Origin: an uncultured Ezakiella sp.
GTDB taxonomy: Bacteria > Bacillota > Clostridia > Tissierellales > Peptoniphilaceae
DNA length: 18,844 nt
Direction of reading: 5' to 3'
Assembly (NCBI GenBank): GCA_947293975.1
Contig: CAMYPV010000022.1
Location: 1-18,844, forward strand
Part shown: positions 7,088 to 13,944 of the stretch, piece after piece
Layout of the letters: the number at the start of each line of letters is the position of its first letter
Numbering within the stretch: the first letter of the stretch is position 1
Program-made: the position numbers and the translations under genes
The notes under the pieces: generated by a model
What the model was told of the DNA's origin: nothing
The model's input: the letters and a program-made list of their open reading frames with translations, nothing else
Databases searched by the model: none

Positions 7088-8825
7088 GAGCTGTATATAA
7101 ATTATAAAATTCAGATTTGTTATTCATAATTTCATCAAAGACGCCTTGTTCAACGAGCTCTCCATTTTTTAATACAATGAAGTAATCAGCGTTTTTAATT
7201 CCTTGGAGTCTATGCGTTGTGAAAAGCGAAATGCTGTCGCTACTCCAATCCATGACGCGTGTCCAGAAATCACGCTCGCTGATTGGGTCGAGTGCGGATG
7301 ATGGTTCATCAAAAATCCTTGCGCTCGAGTCTTTGTAAAACGCACGCGCCGTTGCAATTTTTTGCCATTCACCACCAGAAAGCTCTGTGCCATCCTCATA
7401 CAATTTGCCCAGATGCGAATAAATGCCATTTTTGAGTTTCTTTAAAACGTCATCTGCTCCGCTGTGATTTATTGCAAATTGCAATTTACTTTCATCGATT
7501 GGATTAGTCGTGTCGGAGATGGATATGTTTTCGACGGCAGTAATTTCAAATCGGTTGAAATCTTGATAAAGTATTCCGAATTCCTTGCGTAGAGATTTCA
7601 AATCGTATTCCTTTATATTTGTGTTATTAATTAAAATCTCGCCGTCGGTCACATCATAAAGCCTTAACAAGAGCTTTAAAAGCGTGGTTTTGCCGCTGCC
7701 GTTAATGCCGACAAGCGCAACTTTCATCGGATAATTTATTTTGAAACTAATATTTTTTAAAGCGTAGTCGTCTCGTCCGTCATATTTGAAGCTGACGTTT
7801 TTAAACTCGATTGATTTTACATCGTCCAGTTTTTTGTTGCCACTATACATATTTACATCTTGATCCAAAAACTCAAAATAGTTTCCCATAAAGAGATTTG
7901 TCTCTAACAAAAGCGCCCCTTCTTGCACAAGTGTAATCGAAGATGTTCCTGTGTAAATCACATAGCTAATAAACAGCGCAAGGCTACCAATACTAAACTC
8001 TCCGTTTAGGACGCGCCCTACAAAGAACAAAATCGTAAGGGCAATCAACACAGCGCCAACTATTGCCATTAAAACGGATGAAATGCCTTTTTTGCGGCGA
8101 TCACGCTTTGTGACTTTGTAAATTGACTCGAAAGTATCTTCATAATCTTTTTGAATTTTTTTGCCAAAGCCAAATGAAATTCTTTCCTTCGCGTACTCGC
8201 GTTTAAGCAAAATGTCTGAGAAATATCTCAGTAGCTTTGCAAGTGGGCTGCGAGTCACTGTGTTTTCGTAGGCTTCAATTTGCAATTTGTAAAGCAAAAC
8301 ACTTTGAGGAATGAGAGACAAAATCATAACAAGCGGAATCCACACTCTAAACGTCGCAAGCTGTATCATCATCAAGGCCAATGTTAAAATGCTTCTAAAA
8401 ACCGAAAGCGTGTAGACCAATAAATTTATCGGTCTCCAACTTACTTCGTCTTGTATAAGCTCTATTCTATCGTAATAATTTGGGTCTTCAAGAATTTCCA
8501 AATGATTAATGGTGTTTATTTTGTTTTGAAGATCGCTATTTACTTTTTTGATGAGTTGATCTGTCAGGTCTCCTTGCAAAAACATGGTGACAGGACCACT
8601 TACAAGATTAATTAAAATTGCAACGAGAAATGGTGCAAAGACTATAATTGCGTCCTTGACGCTTGTAAAATCTTTTGCATTATCGATGAATCTTGCAAGA
8701 GAGTTTTGTTCAAGTATCGGCACAAAACTCATCATAATAAGCACAAAACTCAGCGTCAAAAACACAGAAGGCTTGCTATTAAAAATAAGTTTTATAGAAC
8801 GAAAAAAGTTTTTTGTCTGCTTCAT
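7080..8825 (-). CDS. ABC exporter, fused permease and ATPase
   Basis: A 581-residue exporter half-transporter: an amino membrane domain (about residues 20-320, six helices) and a carboxy nucleotide-binding domain. The ATPase has Walker A GINGSGKT (373-380), Q-loop Gln421 in LYQDF, signature ELSGGEWQK (481-489), Walker B with D506-E507 (RIFDEPSSALD) and switch His538 (TTHR). The membrane part, with EDPNYYDRIE (113-122) and the long cytoplasmic loops, resembles homodimeric exporters found beside peptide or bacteriocin genes, but no such gene is adjacent and the substrate is unknown. The ATG at 8825 has AAGGGGGA upstream. It is transcribed alone, divergently from the pepC pair, and ends in a strong hairpin. 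All catalytic residues are present. Confidence 0.9.
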   Translation of the reverse strand: MKQTKNFFRSIKLIFNSKPSVFLTLSFVLIMMSFVPILEQNSLARFIDNAKDFTSVKDAIIVFAPFLVAILINLVSGPVTMFLQGDLTDQLIKKVNSDLQNKINTINHLEILEDPNYYDRIELIQDEVSWRPINLLVYTLSVFRSILTLALMMIQLATFRVWIPLVMILSLIPQSVLLYKLQIEAYENTVTRSPLAKLLRYFSDILLKREYAKERISFGFGKKIQKDYEDTFESIYKVTKRDRRKKGISSVLMAIVGAVLIALTILFFVGRVLNGEFSIGSLALFISYVIYTGTSSITLVQEGALLLETNLFMGNYFEFLDQDVNMYSGNKKLDDVKSIEFKNVSFKYDGRDDYALKNISFKINYPMKVALVGINGSGKTTLLKLLLRLYDVTDGEILINNTNIKEYDLKSLRKEFGILYQDFNRFEITAVENISISDTTNPIDESKLQFAINHSGADDVLKKLKNGIYSHLGKLYEDGTELSGGEWQKIATARAFYKDSSARIFDEPSSALDPISERDFWTRVMDWSSDSISLFTTHRLQGIKNADYFIVLKNGELVEQGVFDEIMNNKSEFYNLYTAQK

Positions 8826-8871
8826 ATAATCCCCCTTTGCTTTAAGAATATTTTTATTACACTATAGATTT

Positions 8872-8901
8872 ATTATAACACAACAATTAATTTTTGCACA
8901 A
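8872..8901 (-). promoter_or_regulatory. Promoter of the ABC exporter gene
   Basis: On the - strand an extended -10 (TGTTATAAT, core 8877-8872) has a weak TTGTGC (8901-8896) 18 nt upstream. It is divergent from, and does not overlap, the pepC promoter. Confidence 0.5.
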
Positions 8902-8939
8902 ATAATTTCACGCAAATCAATTTCGGAACTCGAAAGATG

Positions 8940-8968
8940 TTGCATTTTTATTTTAACACTGGTATAAT
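8940..8968 (+). promoter_or_regulatory. Promoter of the tandem pepC genes
   Basis: TTGCAT (8940-8945), a 17-nt spacer and TATAAT (8963-8968) put a start near 8975, giving a leader of about 35 nt before the first peptidase. Confidence 0.6.
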
Positions 8969-8971
8969 TTA

Positions 8972-8996
8972 ATTGTTGACAAATATTATCAATAAT
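8972..8996. promoter_or_regulatory. Imperfect dyad at the pepC start site, Fur-like
   Basis: Two 11-nt arms (ATTGTTGACAA and TTATCAATAAT) around ATA match at 9 of 11 positions as an inverted repeat. The core at 8977-8991 agrees with the Bacillus Fur box TGATAATnATTATCA at 12 of 14 fixed positions. It covers the predicted start site, a good place for a repressor. It is unproven and lies in AT-rich DNA where partial matches arise by chance. Confidence 0.35.
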
Positions 8997-9009
8997 AAAG
9001 GAGGATTTT

Positions 9010-10329
9010 ATGGATAGAGAAATTACCAAAGATATGCTAAAAAAATTCAAACAAAGCTATCAAGATAATTTTTGCGAGGCCGCACAAAATATGGTAGCCA
9101 CAGTTGGCATTATGGATGCGTCGATTGACAATTTGCTATTGCAAAAAAATCCAAATGTTTTTTCAAATGAATTAAAAATTGGCAGAATGACAAATCAAAA
9201 ACAATCTGGTCGTTGCTGGATGTATGCAGGTTTGAATACGATTAGAGTTAATATGATGAAGAAATGGAATTTAAATGATATTCAGTTCTCACACAGTTAT
9301 CTTTATTTCTTTGATAAACTTGAACGTGCAAATCAATATCTTGAAGATGTTATTGCACTTAAAGACAAAGATCTTGACGATAGATTAAATAGAAGCGTTT
9401 TATATTGGGCAGCAGACGATGGTGCTTGGTGGACAACATTTGCAAGACTCATCAACAAATACGGTATTGTGCCTGAATATGTTTTCCAAGATTCTAAAAA
9501 CGTTTCAACAACAAATACTTTGATTGCAAACTTAGACACACGTCTAAAAATTGCTGCAAAGGATATTAGAAATGCTTACAAACAAGGCAATGAAGAAGCT
9601 ATTGACGAAATTAAAGAACAAGCTTTAAAAGATGTTTACAAGATTACTGCAATTTCTCTTGGCGTTCCATCAAAGAGATTTGATCTTATTTTAAAAGATA
9701 AAGACGGCAACAAAATCGAAAGAAGAAATATTTCTCCAAAGGAATTTTTCAACGAATTTATTGCTGACGACATTAACGAATATGTTGAACTTGGTTGTTA
9801 TCCTGGCAAAAATAAAGAAGAAAATGTTCTTTATGAAAGAGATTTCATTCAACAAAGAATCGGTGGCAGCCTTCAATATGTAAATATTTCCATGGACAGA
9901 ATGAAGGAAATCGTTGTAAATATGCTTGACGCTGGCGAAGCTGTTTGGTACGCATGCGACGTTGGAAAAGACTCGCTCGTTTCAAGAGATGGTCTTGGCA
10001 CAGGTCATTTGGTTTACAATTTGTTAAACAGAGATGCTTTGTTTAATATCGACACTGAATGCACAAAGGTTGAACGCATGATTACAGGCGAATCAAATGC
10101 AACTCACGCAATGGTTATTGTTGGATACGACAAGACAAATGACGGATTAAAATTCAAGGTCGAAAACTCATGGGGCGAAAAAGCTGGTATCAATGGATAT
10201 CTAGTAATGGACGAAGCATGGTTTGAAAACTACGCTTTTGAAATTATTCCTAAAAAGAGCTTCTTAAATCAAGATGAATTAAAAGCTCTTAACAGCACTC
10301 CAATTAAGCTATTGCCTTGGGAATTATAG
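9010..10329 (+). CDS. pepC: C1-family (PepC/bleomycin hydrolase) peptidase, copy 1
   Basis: A 439-residue cytoplasmic papain-fold peptidase of the bleomycin hydrolase/PepC family, which as hexamers trim amino-terminal residues from peptides. The catalytic set is complete: Gln63 and Cys69 in TNQKQSGRCWM, His366 in ATHAMVIVGYD, and Asn386 in VENSWGE. The carboxy end differs from the norm. Relatives end in a WDPMGALA-type arm that lies in the active-site groove and enforces aminopeptidase activity, whereas this copy stops at LLPWEL, losing about the last seven residues. In streptococcal PepC, removal of the last residues is known to open the site to longer substrates, so this copy may act as an oligo- or endopeptidase (inference). 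The ATG at 9010 has AAAGGAGG upstream; the stop overlaps the ribosome binding site of copy 2. Confidence 0.93.
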   Translation: MDREITKDMLKKFKQSYQDNFCEAAQNMVATVGIMDASIDNLLLQKNPNVFSNELKIGRMTNQKQSGRCWMYAGLNTIRVNMMKKWNLNDIQFSHSYLYFFDKLERANQYLEDVIALKDKDLDDRLNRSVLYWAADDGAWWTTFARLINKYGIVPEYVFQDSKNVSTTNTLIANLDTRLKIAAKDIRNAYKQGNEEAIDEIKEQALKDVYKITAISLGVPSKRFDLILKDKDGNKIERRNISPKEFFNEFIADDINEYVELGCYPGKNKEENVLYERDFIQQRIGGSLQYVNISMDRMKEIVVNMLDAGEAVWYACDVGKDSLVSRDGLGTGHLVYNLLNRDALFNIDTECTKVERMITGESNATHAMVIVGYDKTNDGLKFKVENSWGEKAGINGYLVMDEAWFENYAFEIIPKKSFLNQDELKALNSTPIKLLPWEL

Positions 10330-10338
10330 GAGGTTTGT

Positions 10339-11673
10339 ATGAAACAATTAAGTATTGATAAAATAAATGAATTTGAATCTGAATTTTTAAAAGACAAAGG
10401 AAATCTTGTTCGTATGAATGCAGCAACATACAACGGACTTCAAAATGTTGTTGTTGATATTAACAGATTAAAAGAAGAACCTTTCAGATTTAATGTTGAT
10501 ATTGAAAATGGTGAAATCACAAATCAAAATAGATCTGGCCGTTGCTGGATGTTTGCTTCTCTTAATGTTATGAGAAATATTGTGATGAAGAAATTAAATC
10601 TCGAAAACTTTGAACTTTCACAAAGCTATCCACTTTTCTGCGACAAATTAGAAAGAAGCAATTACTATCTTGACGCTGTAATCGAAAAGGCAAAAGAGCC
10701 AATCGAAGACAGAGAAATGTGCTTTTTAATGGATGAACTTCTTGGCGATGGCGGACAATGGGATATGTTTGTAAACTTGGTTAAAAAATACGGCGTTGTT
10801 CCAAAATACGCTTATCCAGAAACTGCAACATCATCATCAACAATTCAACTTAACAAATACCTTTGCAAACTTCTTAGAAAATACACAATCGTTTTAAGAA
10901 ACGCAGTTAACGAAGGCAAGTCTAAAAAAGAAGTTGGAGAAATCAAAGAAGAAGCAATGCAAGGCGTATACAATGTTTTAACTGCAACACTTGGAAAGCT
11001 TCCTGAAAAATTTGACTTCATCGCACACGACAAAGATCACAAATTGATCGAAGACAAGGGCATGACTCCACACACATTCTTCAAGAAATACGTTGGAATG
11101 GAAATTGATGACTATGTTTCACTCATCAACTCTCCAACAGAAGACAAGCCATTTGAAAAGACTTATACAATTAAATATCTAGGAAATGTTGTTGAAGGCA
11201 AAATCGTAAAGCACTTGAACTTACCAATTGAAGAACTCAAAAAAGCAGCTGTTGCTCAATTAAAAGACAATATGCCTGTATGGTTTGGTTGCGACGTTGG
11301 AAAGGCAAGATATAGCGGAGACAAAAAGGCAATCCTTGATACAAAGGTTTCTGATTATGAAAAACTATTCGGCATTAATCTTAAAATGTCAAAGGGCGAC
11401 GCACTTGATTATTTCCAATCAGTGATGACTCACGCAATGACATTTACAGGTGTTGAACTTGACGGCGACAAGGCTATTAGATTTAAAGTCGAAAACTCAT
11501 GGGGCGAAAAATTTGGTTATGACGGACATTTCACAATGACAACTGATTGGTTTGACGAATATGTTTACCAAGTTGTTGTTAACAAAAAATATCTACCAAA
11601 GAAATTCCAAAAAGCATACGACAAAGAACCTGTTGTATTAAAACCATGGGATCCAATGGGATCACTTGCTTAA
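10339..11673 (+). CDS. pepC: C1-family aminopeptidase (PepC/bleomycin hydrolase), copy 2
   Basis: A 444-residue paralogue of the preceding gene, 9 nt downstream, with AGGAGG overlapping the first gene's TAG. The catalytic residues are Gln63 and Cys69 (TNQNRSGRCWM), His365 (MTHAMTFTGVE) and Asn386 (VENSWGE). It keeps the canonical carboxy arm LKPWDPMGSLA, which in bleomycin hydrolases occupies the active site and is trimmed by one residue, so this is the orthodox aminopeptidase of the pair. The two genes share a 24-nt identical stretch at the active-site Asn (10159-10182 and 11488-11511), although their middle parts (about residues 110-300) have diverged greatly. Its expected role is the final breakdown of imported peptides. 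A strong terminator closes the two-gene operon. Confidence 0.96.
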   Translation: MKQLSIDKINEFESEFLKDKGNLVRMNAATYNGLQNVVVDINRLKEEPFRFNVDIENGEITNQNRSGRCWMFASLNVMRNIVMKKLNLENFELSQSYPLFCDKLERSNYYLDAVIEKAKEPIEDREMCFLMDELLGDGGQWDMFVNLVKKYGVVPKYAYPETATSSSTIQLNKYLCKLLRKYTIVLRNAVNEGKSKKEVGEIKEEAMQGVYNVLTATLGKLPEKFDFIAHDKDHKLIEDKGMTPHTFFKKYVGMEIDDYVSLINSPTEDKPFEKTYTIKYLGNVVEGKIVKHLNLPIEELKKAAVAQLKDNMPVWFGCDVGKARYSGDKKAILDTKVSDYEKLFGINLKMSKGDALDYFQSVMTHAMTFTGVELDGDKAIRFKVENSWGEKFGYDGHFTMTTDWFDEYVYQVVVNKKYLPKKFQKAYDKEPVVLKPWDPMGSLA

Positions 11674-11684
11674 TAAAATTTTTG

Positions 11685-11712
11685 ACGCACTCACATATGT
11701 GGGTGCGTTTTT
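11685..11712 (+). terminator. Terminator of the pepC operon
   Basis: Arms ACGCACTCACAT and ATGTGGGTGCGT (11685-11708, one G-T pair, innermost bases forming the loop) are followed by a run of five T. It lies 11 nt after the copy 2 stop codon. Confidence 0.9.
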
Positions 11713-11773
11713 GATTGCAAAAAATCTCGTCTAAAATATTGACCGCAAGCTAAATTATTATAATCAAAAGTTA

Positions 11774-11801
11774 TTGAATTATGTCGATTATATGTTATAA
11801 T
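11774..11801 (+). promoter_or_regulatory. Promoter of the ygbA-cydDC operon
   Basis: TTGAAT (11774-11779), a 16-nt spacer and an extended TGTTATAAT (core 11796-11801) place a start near 11808, about 40 nt before ygbA. A 12-nt exact inverted repeat (AAATTATTATAA at 11752-11763, complement at 11795-11806) brackets it, with the right arm on the -10 element. This is a possible operator, but its A/T-only content makes chance a real alternative. Confidence 0.45.
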
Positions 11802-11847
11802 AATTTTTGATATGTAATTGATAATACTTTGCATTAAGGATGGTTAT

Positions 11848-12186
11848 ATGAAAGACATAGAAAAAATTGATGAGATAGAACAAAAGAGGAAGGGCGAAAT
11901 TGAAATCTTGGATACAATGATCAAACTGTATTGCAAGAAAAATCACGGAGGCGACTCGCTGTGCGATGAGTGCAAGTCGGTATTTGACTATGCAACGCTT
12001 CGCATCAACAAATGTCCGCACATACTTACAAAGACTTTTTGCTCAAGCTGCAAGACTCATTGCTACAAGCCCGAGATGAGAGAGAAAATCAAAAAGATTA
12101 TGAAATTTTCGGGGCCACGCATGATGCTCTATCATCCTGTGCTTGTTATTCGCCATATTATTGATGGCATTAAATCTAAAGTTTAA
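11848..12186 (+). CDS. ygbA: YgbA / nitrous-oxide-stimulated-promoter family protein
   Basis: A 112-residue Cys-rich cytoplasmic protein of the YgbA_NO family (PF11756 type). In order it shows MIKLYCKKNH (C29, H33), LCDECKSVFDYATLRINKCP (C39, C42, C56), FCSSCKTHCYKPEMR (C65, C68, C72, H71), MKFSGPRMMLYHP and a final IRHIIDGIK, all family hallmarks. The Cys/His set suggests metal or iron-sulfur binding. In enterobacteria ygbA belongs to the NsrR nitric-oxide regulon; its biochemistry is unsettled. I chose the ATG at 11848 (AAGGATGG seven bases upstream, conserved family amino end) over an in-frame ATG at 11818, which would add ten residues without a ribosome binding site. The cydD-like gene follows after 27 nt, so it heads an operon with a thiol exporter. 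Confidence 0.92.
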   Translation: MKDIEKIDEIEQKRKGEIEILDTMIKLYCKKNHGGDSLCDECKSVFDYATLRINKCPHILTKTFCSSCKTHCYKPEMREKIKKIMKFSGPRMMLYHPVLVIRHIIDGIKSKV

Positions 12187-12213
12187 AATTTATACTTATA
12201 TCTAGGGGGAAAT

Positions 12214-13944
12214 ATGATTAAAAAAAGATTGATAGAATTGCTTGGCGATTCAAAAAAATACATCTACCTTAGCGTTTTGTTTAAGTGGATGGCGCTTATA
12301 AGTCAGATTGCAATTGTATATGCATCGGTCAATCTTATCAAGTTGGTTTTTGAAGGAAGTTTTGAAACGGCGCTTGTCTTAAAACAATTGGGAGTGTTTA
12401 TGCTTGCACTTGTGCTTAGAGTTGCAAGCGAAAAACTCATTATAAAATCATCTTATATGTCGTCAAGAGATGTCAAGAAGATTTTACGAAACAAAATATT
12501 TGACAAATTGGAGCGTATCGGCTCAAACTACAGCGAATCTGTAAGCACAGCCGAGGTTGTGCAGATGACGACAGAAGGCGTTGAGCAATTAGAGATTTAT
12601 TTTGGACAGTATTTGCCGCAGTTTTTTTACAGTATGATTGCGCCTATTACACTTTTTGCGGTGATTTCATTTATCAGCGTAAAAGTTGCGACGATTTTAC
12701 TAATATGCGTGCCTTTGATACCGGTGTCGATTGTGATGGTACAGAAATTTGCAAAAAAACTTTTGGGCAGATACTGGAACACATACACATCGCTTGGAGA
12801 TAGCTTTTTGGAAAACCTGCAAGGCCTCACGACTTTAAAAATCTACAAGGCCGATGAATACAAGGCAAAAGAGATGGACGAAGAGGCGACAAAGTTTAGA
12901 CGCATCACGATGAAAGTGCTTGTTATGCAGTTAAATTCAATCAGCGTGATGGATATCGTTGCGCTTGGGGGCGCTGCAATCGGGATGGTATTTGCAATTC
13001 GCGGTGTGATGGCTGGAAGCATCTCGATTTTTGGAGCGTTTTTTATAATACTGTTGTCGGCGGAATTTTTTATACCGATGAGAATGCTCGGCAGTTTTTT
13101 TCATATTGCGATGAATGGGATGGCTGCAAGCGATAAGATTTTTGCACTACTAGATTTACCTGAAACAAAAGACGGCACACAGTCGATTGATGCAAGCGAT
13201 TTGACTATGAAAATCGAAAACTTAAATTTCTCGTACGATGAGTCGAGGCAGATTTTGAAAAATATAAATATGATTTTTGACAAAAACTTCGTGGCAATTG
13301 TCGGAAAATCCGGCTGCGGCAAAAGTACAATTGCAAAAATTTTGTGTGCAAAGCTGAAAAATTACTCGGGCGAGCTTAAGATCGGCGCTGTGGATTTTCG
13401 CAATGTAAAAAAGAGCAGCTTGATGGAAAATCTGACGAGCGTAACGCACAATGCTTATATCTTTAAAGGCACAATTCGCGATAATTTAAAGATGGCGGGA
13501 CAGATAAGTGACGGCGATATGCTAAAAGCGATTGACATTGTGAATCTGACGAGCCTTATTGACGAGCGTGACGGCCTTGACACCGAGATTTTGGAGGGCG
13601 GCTCAAACTTGTCGGGCGGCGAAAAGCAACGCCTTGCACTTGCGCGTGCAATCTTAAAAAACAGTCCGATTTATATTTTTGACGAGGCGACTTCAAATGT
13701 CGACGCAGAGAGCGAAGATATTATTATGAACGCAATCAAGGAGCTTGCTAAGTCAAAGAAAGTTATAATGATTTCGCACAAGCTCTCAAATATTGTGGAC
13801 GCGGACAGGATTTACTTTATGGAAGATGGAAAAATTCTAAACTCAGGCACACATGATGAGTTGATTGTAAATTGCGCCCAGTACAAAGAGATGTATAATC
13901 ATCAGCAAAGCCTTGAAAATTACGGGAGAAACGACAATGAATAG
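12214..13944 (+). CDS. cydD: CydD-like ABC exporter subunit
   Basis: A 576-residue half-transporter of the CydD type. In bacteria with cytochrome bd, CydDC exports cysteine/glutathione and is required for oxidase assembly; in anaerobes lacking the oxidase, relatives are presumed thiol or heme-linked exporters. The membrane domain (about 18-300) has the CydD signature SAEFFIPMRMLGSFFHIAMNGMAA (283-305). The ATPase has Walker A GKSGCGKS (364-371), signature NLSGGEKQR (465-473), Walker B IYIFDE (486-491) and switch His522. The Q-loop Gln is replaced by His412 (VTHNAYIFKGT), which may be usual for this clade. AGGGGGA precedes the ATG at 12214, and the last codons overlap cydC. No cydAB lies in the window, so a role in oxidase assembly is not supported here. 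Confidence 0.8.
   Translation: MIKKRLIELLGDSKKYIYLSVLFKWMALISQIAIVYASVNLIKLVFEGSFETALVLKQLGVFMLALVLRVASEKLIIKSSYMSSRDVKKILRNKIFDKLERIGSNYSESVSTAEVVQMTTEGVEQLEIYFGQYLPQFFYSMIAPITLFAVISFISVKVATILLICVPLIPVSIVMVQKFAKKLLGRYWNTYTSLGDSFLENLQGLTTLKIYKADEYKAKEMDEEATKFRRITMKVLVMQLNSISVMDIVALGGAAIGMVFAIRGVMAGSISIFGAFFIILLSAEFFIPMRMLGSFFHIAMNGMAASDKIFALLDLPETKDGTQSIDASDLTMKIENLNFSYDESRQILKNINMIFDKNFVAIVGKSGCGKSTIAKILCAKLKNYSGELKIGAVDFRNVKKSSLMENLTSVTHNAYIFKGTIRDNLKMAGQISDGDMLKAIDIVNLTSLIDERDGLDTEILEGGSNLSGGEKQRLALARAILKNSPIYIFDEATSNVDAESEDIIMNAIKELAKSKKVIMISHKLSNIVDADRIYFMEDGKILNSGTHDELIVNCAQYKEMYNHQQSLENYGRNDNE

Noticed and set aside
10159..11511. 24-nt identical stretch shared by the two pepC genes as a mobile or recombination repeat
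   Set aside because: It encodes the same conserved active-site residues in both paralogues, so common ancestry with selection explains it.
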